Source: Sediminicola arcticus
GTDB taxonomy: Bacteria; Bacteroidota; Bacteroidia; Flavobacteriales; Flavobacteriaceae
Assembly: GCF_040566695.1 (NCBI RefSeq)
Contig: NZ_JBEXAE010000004.1
Coordinates: 248,001-312,000 of the forward strand
Length of the DNA stretch: 64,000 bases
Direction: 5' to 3'
Shown here: piece after piece, positions 17,227 through 25,489 of the stretch
How positions within the stretch are numbered: the first letter of the stretch is position 1
Layout: the number at the start of each line of letters is the position of its first letter
Position numbers and translations under genes: made by a program
Notes under the pieces: model-generated
Told to the model about the DNA's origin: nothing
Databases searched by the model: none
The model's input: the letters and a program-made list of their open reading frames with translations, nothing else

Positions 17227-19272
17227 CTATTCAGGGTACTCTACCCTAAGGTGGTAAATATTAGTGAGTTTCTGTTTCATCACCTTCTTAATGGTCTCAA
17301 TTTCTTTGAAGGTTATATTGGCATTTAAAAATTGATTTGCATTCATTTGACCCGAAATGATCTTATCCACAAACTCATCTATGATCAAAAATGTTGGATT
17401 TTTAAGACTTTTTGATGCTGCTTCTATTGAATCGGCCATCATTAAAATAGCCGTTTCTTTCGAAAAAGGGATGGGCCCAGGATATCTAAAATCCTTTTCA
17501 TCAGCCCCTTCTTCTAATTCCATTTGTTTTTTATAAAAATAATAGACCAAGGTGGTACCATGGTGCACTCTTATAAAATCTACAATACGATCTGGAAGGT
17601 TACTTTTCCTTGCAATCTCTACCCCTTCTATGACGTGGTCAATAATGATCTTTGCACTATCTAAAGGCTGTAGCTCATCGTGCGGATTAACATTGGTTAT
17701 TTGGTTTTCAGTAAAGTAGGTGGGATTGTTCATTTTCCCAATATCGTGGTACAATGCCCCCACCCTAACCAACATAGCATTAGCACCTATTTCATTTGCT
17801 GCTGCTTCGGCCAAATTGGCAACCTGCAGAGAATGGTGAAAGGTGCCAGGAGCCTTGTTGGAAAGTTCCTTTAAAAGCTTAGAATTCGTATCTGACAGCT
17901 CTAAGAGAGAAACATCGGATACCAACCCGAAGATTTTTTCATAAATGTAGATCAAGGGTTGCACAAAAAGCGTTATCATTCCATTCAACAAAAACAACCC
18001 GAATACCAACCATTCTATATTTTCCAAATTACCTTCGTGGATAATATGAAAGGCAAAATAGCCCACCATATAGATTAAGGTAATCTCTGCTACGGAAATA
18101 AATAGATTAGCTCTCTTATACAGCTCGGATACCGTTAATATAGTTACAATACCTGCCATAATCTGAAGAAATATGTATTCAAAACTATTGGGGACCACAA
18201 ACCCTAATATAAGTACCGTGAGCACATGTACATACAAACCTAATCGGGCATCAAAAAAAGTCTTAACAATTAAAGGAAGAATACACAAAGGAACCACAAA
18301 AACATAAGTTTCGTCATACTTTACAACAAGGGTAGTCACAAACACCATCAGTAAAATATTAAAGAAGATAAATGTTACCTTGGTGTTATTTCTAAAAATT
18401 ATTGGTCTGTATTTTTTTAAGAACAACAATAGCATCAATAAGACCAGAGCTACTAAGACCGTGTATCCAAATAGAATAAAATAATAATTATTGGCCGCCC
18501 ATAATTCGGATTCATATTCCTCTTTTAAAGAGTTAAGAATCTTAAAATTCCCCGCTTCAACTACCTCCCCTTTAATAATAATAAGCTTGCCTTCGTCTAT
18601 ATTACCGCGGGTAGTTGAAAGTTCTGAAAATTCATTCTCGAGCTCCTTTTGGGATAAATTTTCATCATAAAATACATTGGGCTTTATGATATTAAAAAAT
18701 AGCTCTTGATACTCCGAGGCATAATTACTAAGTCCTCTTTTATTTAAGTCACTATCCACAAGACCTGATATATCTTGAAGTTTATAAAATTCCTCAAAAT
18801 TAAGTTTTCGGGCCTCATTGCCCTTGACTAGATACAGGGCGTTTTTAGTGGTGATCCCAGTTGACTTAAGAACCCCATTGGTGTAAATTTCATCTAGAAT
18901 TTCATGCCCTACCTTTTTAAGGGAGGTAAATTGTTTCATTTTCAATTTATACCCCGAAAAAATGGTGTCGAACTTTCTTTCAAAAGCATAATAGACCTCC
19001 TTTTCCAAGTCTTGGTCAAAAGCATAATAATCTATAAGATTATTTTGAATGCTTAGCTTTTCCTTAGCTATTTCCTCATCTGTTTTTTTGATGGAAAAAT
19101 CAAATGGGGCATATAAATTATCATACTGCCAAGGTTTTCCTTTTTGGAATTCATACTTGAACTTCCCCCCTTTTGGGAAAAAGAATACCACCAAAAAAAT
19201 TGAAAGAGCATATAAAATATACTTGTATATGAGTGATTGATTTTTATATAGCCGACCTAAAAATTTCCTCAT
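17227..19272 (-). CDS. pgpH: PgpH-like seven-TM HD phosphodiesterase
   Basis: A 681-residue membrane protein with the order of the 7TM-HD family: one N-terminal TM helix, a large outer domain (about residues 50-260), seven closely packed TM helices (about 265-460), then a cytoplasmic HD domain. The metal motif YHDIGKMNNP (near residue 515) and HHGTTLVYYFY (near 575) are intact. Characterised members (Listeria PgpH) hydrolyse cyclic di-AMP. The frame opens from TTG 19293 and an ATG at 19290 is possible, but a -7-like box (TATTTTTG, minus strand, 19298-19291) overlaps these, so ATG 19272 (RKFLGRLYKNQS-) is preferred. The gene is divergent from the thiolase. Confidence 0.88.
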   Translation of the reverse strand: MRKFLGRLYKNQSLIYKYILYALSIFLVVFFFPKGGKFKYEFQKGKPWQYDNLYAPFDFSIKKTDEEIAKEKLSIQNNLIDYYAFDQDLEKEVYYAFERKFDTIFSGYKLKMKQFTSLKKVGHEILDEIYTNGVLKSTGITTKNALYLVKGNEARKLNFEEFYKLQDISGLVDSDLNKRGLSNYASEYQELFFNIIKPNVFYDENLSQKELENEFSELSTTRGNIDEGKLIIIKGEVVEAGNFKILNSLKEEYESELWAANNYYFILFGYTVLVALVLLMLLLFLKKYRPIIFRNNTKVTFIFFNILLMVFVTTLVVKYDETYVFVVPLCILPLIVKTFFDARLGLYVHVLTVLILGFVVPNSFEYIFLQIMAGIVTILTVSELYKRANLFISVAEITLIYMVGYFAFHIIHEGNLENIEWLVFGLFLLNGMITLFVQPLIYIYEKIFGLVSDVSLLELSDTNSKLLKELSNKAPGTFHHSLQVANLAEAAANEIGANAMLVRVGALYHDIGKMNNPTYFTENQITNVNPHDELQPLDSAKIIIDHVIEGVEIARKSNLPDRIVDFIRVHHGTTLVYYFYKKQMELEEGADEKDFRYPGPIPFSKETAILMMADSIEAASKSLKNPTFLIIDEFVDKIISGQMNANQFLNANITFKEIETIKKVMKQKLTNIYHLRVEYPE

Positions 19273-19392
19273 AAGTTTTGGTATCTCCATCAAAAATAGA
19301 AAAATATATATTTAAAAAAGGCTTTTACCAATAGAACCATGTTCTTTGCACTTTAATTTATTAATTTCGCAATATCATTTATAAAAATAGTC

Positions 19393-20568
19393 ATGAAAGA
19401 AGTAGTTATTGTATCTGTTGCCAGAACTCCCATAGGCAGTTTTATGGGGGCCTTATCCAGTATCCCTGCTCCCAAATTAGGCGCTTTAGCGATTAAAGGG
19501 GCTTTAGACAAAATCAATTTGGATCCTAAATTGGTCGAAGAGGTTTTAATGGGTAATGTAGTTCAAGCAGGTACAGGACAAGCTCCTGCCAGACAAGCAG
19601 CTATTTTTGCTGGGATTCCAGATACCGTACCATGTACTACCGTTAATAAGGTATGTGCCTCTGGCATGAAAACCGTAATGCAAGCAGCTCAGAGCATAGC
19701 TTTGGGTGATGCGTCTATCATTGTAGCAGGGGGAATGGAAAACATGAGTTCCATTCCGCATTATGTGCACATGAGAAATGGGCATAAATTTGGACCCGCC
19801 ACCTTAATTGATGGCATGCAAAAGGATGGCCTAGTAGATGCCTATGACCAAAATGCAATGGGTACATGTGCAGATGCATGTGCTACTGAATATAAATTTA
19901 CAAGGGAAGACCAAGATGCTTATGCTGTACAATCGTATGAGAGATCTGCAGCAGCATGGAAAGCAGGAAAATTCAATAATGAAGTTGTCCCTGTAGAGGT
20001 GCCACAACGAAGAGGAGCGCCTATTATAGTGCATGAAGACGAGGAGTTCAAAAACGTTCAATTGGATAAAATCCCAACCTTGCGTCCTGCATTCTCCAAA
20101 GATGGTACTGTAACCGCCGCCAATGCCTCGACTATTAATGACGGTGCAGCAGCATTAGTCTTAATGAGTGCTGATAAGGCAAAAGAATTAAACCTAAAGC
20201 CACTTGCAACAATAAAAAGTTATGCCGATGCTGCGCAGGAACCAAAATGGTTCACAACCGCACCATCTAAAGCCCTGCCAAAAGCTTTGGCAAAAGCAGG
20301 TATAGCGCAAGACCAGGTAGATTATTTTGAATTTAATGAAGCTTTTGCAGTTGTTGGACTGGCAAATATGAAAATACTTGGATTAACAGATGTGAATGTA
20401 AATGTAAACGGTGGTGCTGTTTCTTTAGGACATCCACTTGGATGTTCCGGTGCTAGGATCATTATTACCCTACTCAGCGTAATGGAACAGAATAACGGCA
20501 AAATTGGTGCCGCAGTTATTTGTAACGGTGGCGGCGGTGCTTCTGCGATTGTATTGGAGAAAAAATAA
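19393..20568 (+). CDS. Acetyl-CoA C-acyltransferase (thiolase)
   Basis: A 391-residue thiolase II-type enzyme, which condenses two acetyl-CoA or cleaves 3-ketoacyl-CoA. The acyl-accepting Cys88 lies in NKVCASGMK, the GHPLGCSG motif gives the active-site histidine near residue 347, and the second cysteine, Cys377, lies in CNGGGGASA. The length and the FNEAFAVV motif fit acetyl-CoA acetyltransferase, but beta-oxidation ketothiolase cannot be excluded. Twenty-two bases separate it from the NlpC/P60 gene, with which it may be cotranscribed. Confidence 0.93.
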   Translation: MKEVVIVSVARTPIGSFMGALSSIPAPKLGALAIKGALDKINLDPKLVEEVLMGNVVQAGTGQAPARQAAIFAGIPDTVPCTTVNKVCASGMKTVMQAAQSIALGDASIIVAGGMENMSSIPHYVHMRNGHKFGPATLIDGMQKDGLVDAYDQNAMGTCADACATEYKFTREDQDAYAVQSYERSAAAWKAGKFNNEVVPVEVPQRRGAPIIVHEDEEFKNVQLDKIPTLRPAFSKDGTVTAANASTINDGAAALVLMSADKAKELNLKPLATIKSYADAAQEPKWFTTAPSKALPKALAKAGIAQDQVDYFEFNEAFAVVGLANMKILGLTDVNVNVNGGAVSLGHPLGCSGARIIITLLSVMEQNNGKIGAAVICNGGGGASAIVLEKK

Positions 20569-20590
20569 TATATTTCTGTAAAGCAAATCT

Positions 20591-21343
20591 ATGCAATACG
20601 GTATTTGCCACCTGAGTATTGTTCCTGTAAGAGCAATTGCCGACGATGTCAGTGAAATGATCACCCAACTTTTATATGGGGACCATTTCAAGGTTTTAGA
20701 ACATCGCAAATATTGGAGTAAAATTCGCATTGCCTTTGACACTACCGAAGGATGGGTGAGTAACAATCAATTTCTTTTTGTTTCAGAAGAAAGGTACCAG
20801 CAGGCCCAAACCAGTCCGAATATCAAAAACACCTCAGACCTTGTTTCTTTTGTTAGCACAGAGACTGAAGTACTTATTCCTATAGTTATTGGATCTACAA
20901 TTCAAAATATAGATTTAATTTCCCATTATTTTGAAGGAAACTTTATTAGCGGAATCAGCGAAAAGAGCACTTTATTGGAAACGGCCCTTCTTTATTTGAA
21001 CACTCCTTATCTTTGGGGCGGTAAAACACCTTTCGGCATTGATGCCTCTGGCCTTACACAAATGGTTTATAAAATAAACGGATACCAACTTCTACGTACA
21101 GCATCTCAACAAGCTTCTCAGGGTGAACCTTTGAGTTTTATAGAGGAAAGCGAAGCTGGAGATTTAGCATTTTTTGACAATAATGATGGTATTATTAACC
21201 ATGTTGGTATTATTATGCAAAACAACTATGTGATCCATGCCCAGGGTAAGGTAAGAATTGATCGGATAGACCATACGGGGATTTTTAATACCGAAACCAG
21301 GAGCTACACCCATCAACTCAGGGTCATTAAAAAAATAATATAA
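20591..21343 (+). CDS. NlpC/P60-fold protein with missing catalytic cysteine
   Basis: A 250-residue protein: N-terminal SH3-like domain (residues 1-75, with VRAIADDVSEM and EGWVSNNQF), a linker, then an NlpC/P60 domain (about 130-250). Family members cut gamma-D-Glu-diaminopimelate bonds in peptidoglycan using Cys-His-His. The two histidines are present (NHVGIIM and VIHAQGKVRID), but the nucleophile position in GIDASGLTQ is alanine (codon GCC at 21044-21046, residue 152) where the family has GIDCSG. The fold is otherwise intact with no frameshift, so it may be a binding or regulatory pseudoenzyme. No signal peptide is apparent. A strong terminator follows. Confidence 0.82.
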   Translation: MQYGICHLSIVPVRAIADDVSEMITQLLYGDHFKVLEHRKYWSKIRIAFDTTEGWVSNNQFLFVSEERYQQAQTSPNIKNTSDLVSFVSTETEVLIPIVIGSTIQNIDLISHYFEGNFISGISEKSTLLETALLYLNTPYLWGGKTPFGIDASGLTQMVYKINGYQLLRTASQQASQGEPLSFIEESEAGDLAFFDNNDGIINHVGIIMQNNYVIHAQGKVRIDRIDHTGIFNTETRSYTHQLRVIKKII

Positions 21344-21346
21344 TAA

Positions 21347-21378
21347 AAAAAGCCTCCGAAAATTCGAAGGCTTTTTTT
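21347..21378. terminator. Bidirectional intrinsic terminator
   Basis: AAAAAGCCTCCGAA and TTCGAAGGCTTTTT form a stem with one mismatch, flanked by A- and T-runs, between the convergent NlpC/P60 and TPR genes. Confidence 0.88.
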
Positions 21379-21396
21379 ATTACTTGACTTTGGAAA

Positions 21397-22659
21397 TTAT
21401 TCTCCTAACAACTTCTTAAGTCTCATGAAGTTTTCATTGTCACCTAAAGCACCATAGATGTTCTTCAACTGAGTTAATATTCCCTGATTATCCGGATTCA
21501 TTTTTAAAGCAGCTTCTAAAACAGTAGCCCCTTCTCTGAATAAGCTATCTTTCTTTTTCTTTAATTCATCATATTTTGCGATATCAGTTTTTGAATTGCC
21601 TAACTTATTCATAGAATCAATCATCCCGTTTCCTTCATTCACATACGTTGTGGACAAATTCAATTGGGCGTTTACATAACCTGGGTTGATCTCCATAGCA
21701 CGCTTGTATGCATCCCTTGCAGCCTCTAAATTCCCCTGCTCCATATTGATTACCCCAATGTTGTAAAAAAGATCAGGATTGTCAGGAGCAACCTCTGCTG
21801 CTTCAGACATCAAAGCCTTAAATTTTTCCTTATCCCCTAATTTAAAGTACAAATTAGCTTCGTTCAGAATTAAATTAACGTCGCTCGGGTCGGTTGCCCT
21901 TGCATCCCTATAAGCCTCTAAGGCTTTATCATCTTGTCCCAATTGCGTATAAATTAATGCAATGTTTTTGACAATCTCTGAGGTTTTGGAAGATGTTTTT
22001 TCATCTTTTGGATCTTTGTAAGCCCCAGCCTTCATCATTAATTCTCTTTGATTTTTAGCCATCTCTTCTACCTCTCCAGTTTCGATATTCACAGCAGTAT
22101 ATTTCATTTCACTACCGTCATAACCAACATCCTTTAACTCATTATAGTACGTAAGAGCTTGCTCATAATGACCACCATTCACCGCACTACTTGCAGCGTA
22201 ATAAAGATAAATAGTATCTTTTTTGCTCAAGTTATAACTCATGTATAATTTCTCGCCAGCTTCTTTAAATCGCTTTTCTTGATTGTCCGTTACCGCTGAA
22301 TTTACTAAATCACCAGAAATGGCAGTTAGTTTTTGCTGAGCCTCTACTGTATATTTTTGTTTCCCAGTTTGAGCTTCCAAAGCAATAAGATCATTATACC
22401 CTTTTATAGCTACATCAAAAGCTGTAGCATCACCTTTTTGGGCTAGATCTTGATAAATATTTCCTCTTAAAAGGTAGTATTCCGCCTTCATTTTATCATC
22501 TGCTCCACCTATCAAGCCCGAAGCACTTTCAATCGCTGCCTTTGCAGCAACAGCGTCACCAGATTTCAAAGCCTTCTCAGCATCCTTCAACTCATTTTTC
22601 TGTGAAAAACCGACCAAAGAATATGATATGGCCGCCAGTATTAAAATTTTAGTTTTCAT
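21397..22659 (-). CDS. Exported TPR-repeat protein
   Basis: A 420-residue protein with a Sec signal peptide (cleavage near GFSQ, residue 19) followed by tetratricopeptide repeats. Repeat-like units are clear at about residues 225-330: ALIYTQLGQDDKALEAYRDA, NEANLYFKLGDKEKFKAL, YNIGVINMEQGNLEAARDAY and AQLNLSTTYVNEGN. It is probably a periplasmic scaffold; no enzymatic motif is present. It lies 38 bases after gyrA on the same strand, so it is likely transcribed with it, although functional linkage is not implied. Confidence 0.85.
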   Translation of the reverse strand: MKTKILILAAISYSLVGFSQKNELKDAEKALKSGDAVAAKAAIESASGLIGGADDKMKAEYYLLRGNIYQDLAQKGDATAFDVAIKGYNDLIALEAQTGKQKYTVEAQQKLTAISGDLVNSAVTDNQEKRFKEAGEKLYMSYNLSKKDTIYLYYAASSAVNGGHYEQALTYYNELKDVGYDGSEMKYTAVNIETGEVEEMAKNQRELMMKAGAYKDPKDEKTSSKTSEIVKNIALIYTQLGQDDKALEAYRDARATDPSDVNLILNEANLYFKLGDKEKFKALMSEAAEVAPDNPDLFYNIGVINMEQGNLEAARDAYKRAMEINPGYVNAQLNLSTTYVNEGNGMIDSMNKLGNSKTDIAKYDELKKKKDSLFREGATVLEAALKMNPDNQGILTQLKNIYGALGDNENFMRLKKLLGE

Positions 22660-22697
22660 TTTAAATGTAATTAATAGTTATCGTGTGTGTTTATTTA

Positions 22698-25229
22698 TTA
22701 TTCTTCTGTTTCGGTTTCATAATTATCAAGAGCCGTGCCATTCTCTAATTCTACATCTATATCATTAATATTGGTTTCGACGACTTCTTCTTCATCCTTC
22801 ATGACTTTAGCCACTGCAGCAATAGAATCGTTGCCTTTGATATTTATGAGTCGGACCCCTTGAGTGGCTCTTCCCATTACCCTAAGATCTTCCACACTCA
22901 TACGAATGGCAATCCCAGATTTATTAATGATCATAAGATCATCAGAATCAGAAACATTCTTTATGGCAACAAGTCCACCGGTCTTATCGGTAATAGAAAT
23001 GGTTTTAACACCTTTACCACCTCTATTGGTAATTCTGTAATCTTCGATACTGGAACGTTTTCCGTAGCCATTTTCCGAAACCACAAGAATCTCCTCATCA
23101 AAATCGTGAACAGAAACCATTCCAATCACCTCATCTTTATCATCTGCCAAAGTTACCCCTCTAACTCCAGAGGCATTTCTTCCCATTGGCCTAGTTTTCC
23201 CTTCTTCAAAACGGATAGCTTTTCCGGATTTAAGCCCAAGGAATATCTGACTTGTACCAGTCGTCAATTTTGCTTCCAACAGCTCATCACCTTCCCTTAC
23301 GCCTATGGCATTAATACCATTTTGTCTCGGTCTAGAATACTGTTCCAAAGATGTTTTCTTGACGATTCCCTTTTTGGTAGCCATGATAACATAGTGATTG
23401 TTCACATACTCTTCATCCTTAAGATCTTGGGTACATATAAAAGCCTTTACTGTATCATCTTGCTCAATATTAATCAAGTTTTGAATAGCTCGCCCTTTGG
23501 AAGTCCTACTACCTTCAGGAATCTCATAAACCCTCATCCAGAAACATTTCCCTTTTTGAGTAAAGAACAACATGTATTGATGGTTGGTCCCAACAAACAA
23601 ATACTCTAAGAAATCTTCATTTCTTGTAGATGATGCTTTCTGTCCAACTCCACCCCTATTTTGGGTCTTGTATTCGGAAAGTGCAGTTCTTTTGATATAA
23701 CCAGCGTGTGATATGGTAATGACGACCTGTTCATCAGGAATCATATCCTCCATGCTCAGGTCTCCACCAGCAAAATTGATTTCTGAACGTCTAGAATCAC
23801 CATATTTGTCCTTCATCTCCAGAAGTTCATCTCTAATGATCTGCATTCTGCGTTCTTTCCTAGCCAAAATATCTTTCAAGTCAATAATGGTAGTCATTAC
23901 CTCTTCATATTCAGAGCGCAACTTGTCTTGTTCCAGACCGGTCAGTTGACGTAATCGCATTTCAACAATAGCCTTGGCCTGAAGTTCTGATAATTTAAAT
24001 CGTTCGATTAAACTATCACGCGCCTCATCTGCATTGCTAGATGCCCTTATAATGGCGATTACCTCATCTATATTATCAGAGGCAATGATAAGCCCTTCTA
24101 AAATGTGAGCCCTATCCTCTGCTTTTTTAAGGTCAAATTCTGTCCTCCTTACCACAACCTCGTGACGATGTTCCACAAAATGGTGGATCATTTCCTTAAC
24201 ATTCAACAATTGTGGTCTTCCTTTGACCAAGGCAATGTTGTTAACACTAAAAGAGGTTTGTAAAGAGGTGTATTTATATAAGGTATTGAGCACAATATTT
24301 GGTATCGCATCCCTTTTAAGAATATAAACAATACGCATCCCATTCCTATCCGATTCATCACGAATACTGGAAATTCCTTCTATCTTCTTATCATTGACTA
24401 GGTCGGCCGTCTTTTTAATCATGTCCGCCTTGTTCACTTGATAAGGAATTTCTGTAACTATAATAGACTCCTTGCCCTGTACTTCTTCAATATTGGCCTT
24501 GGCTCGCATTACTACTCTACCCCTACCTGTTTTGAAAGCCTCGATTACTCCATCATACCCGTAGATAATTCCTCCTGTAGGGAAATCCGGTGCTTTAATA
24601 TGCGTAATCAATTCATCAATCTCAATATCATTGTTATCGATGTACGCAATAGTTCCATCAACAACTTCAGATAGGTTATGTGGTGGCATGTTTGTAGCCA
24701 TACCAACAGCTATCCCAGAAGCTCCATTGACCAATAAGTTTGGTATTTTAGCAGGAAGCACGGTGGGTTCCTTTAAAGAATCATCAAAGTTAAGCTGATG
24801 ATCTACGGTATCCTTTTCTATATCTGCCAACATTTCGTCTGCAATCTTACGCATACGGGCCTCCGTATAACGCATTGCTGCCGGACTATCGCCATCGACG
24901 GATCCAAAGTTACCCTGACCATCAACGAGCATATAACGCAAACTCCATTCCTGAGCCATACGCACCATTGAATCATAAACTGAAGTATCCCCATGTGGGT
25001 GATACTTACCTAGAACTTCACCCACAATCCTCGCAGATTTTTTATGTGCACTATTTGATCTAACCCCTAATTCGTGCATTCCGAACAAAACTCTGCGGTG
25101 TACTGGTTTTAGACCATCCCTTACATCAGGTAAGGCACGTGACACAATGACCGACATTGAATAATCAATGTAGGCTGATTTCATTTCATCATCAATGTTG
25201 ATTGGAATTAACTTTTCCCCTTCCGCCAT
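22698..25229 (-). CDS. gyrA: DNA gyrase subunit A
   Basis: An 843-residue subunit that breaks and rejoins DNA to introduce negative supercoils together with GyrB. The catalytic tyrosine is Tyr121 (AAMRYTE). The quinolone-resistance region reads HPHGDTSVYDSMVRMAQ; the positions matching E. coli Ser83 and Asp87 are Thr82 and Asp86. The C-terminal half carries six beta-pinwheel blades, and the GyrA-box is seen as QNRGGVGQK near residue 535. It ends in an acidic tail. It is divergent from clpC across a 260-base gap that must hold both promoters; I could not assign perfect boxes there. Confidence 0.97.
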   Translation of the reverse strand: MAEGEKLIPINIDDEMKSAYIDYSMSVIVSRALPDVRDGLKPVHRRVLFGMHELGVRSNSAHKKSARIVGEVLGKYHPHGDTSVYDSMVRMAQEWSLRYMLVDGQGNFGSVDGDSPAAMRYTEARMRKIADEMLADIEKDTVDHQLNFDDSLKEPTVLPAKIPNLLVNGASGIAVGMATNMPPHNLSEVVDGTIAYIDNNDIEIDELITHIKAPDFPTGGIIYGYDGVIEAFKTGRGRVVMRAKANIEEVQGKESIIVTEIPYQVNKADMIKKTADLVNDKKIEGISSIRDESDRNGMRIVYILKRDAIPNIVLNTLYKYTSLQTSFSVNNIALVKGRPQLLNVKEMIHHFVEHRHEVVVRRTEFDLKKAEDRAHILEGLIIASDNIDEVIAIIRASSNADEARDSLIERFKLSELQAKAIVEMRLRQLTGLEQDKLRSEYEEVMTTIIDLKDILARKERRMQIIRDELLEMKDKYGDSRRSEINFAGGDLSMEDMIPDEQVVITISHAGYIKRTALSEYKTQNRGGVGQKASSTRNEDFLEYLFVGTNHQYMLFFTQKGKCFWMRVYEIPEGSRTSKGRAIQNLINIEQDDTVKAFICTQDLKDEEYVNNHYVIMATKKGIVKKTSLEQYSRPRQNGINAIGVREGDELLEAKLTTGTSQIFLGLKSGKAIRFEEGKTRPMGRNASGVRGVTLADDKDEVIGMVSVHDFDEEILVVSENGYGKRSSIEDYRITNRGGKGVKTISITDKTGGLVAIKNVSDSDDLMIINKSGIAIRMSVEDLRVMGRATQGVRLINIKGNDSIAAVAKVMKDEEEVVETNINDIDVELENGTALDNYETETEE

Positions 25230-25489
25230 ATTAAAAAATCGTATATACTAATTGGTTAAAAAATCATGCCAATATACGGAAAATCAAAGTTTACATGGCA
25301 TATTAATGATACTTTATCCAATAATTTATTAACACTCTGACTGGTTGATTTAGTTGATAATTTGATTGTTAATTTTTTTGTAAATAATCCTTTTTTTTGT
25401 CACTTCGTAATGTATTATTAAAATATGGGTACGGTATTTGCCTTAGATAGTGTTAGTTTTACTATTTTTAATGAAGAAAGGAATATTTT

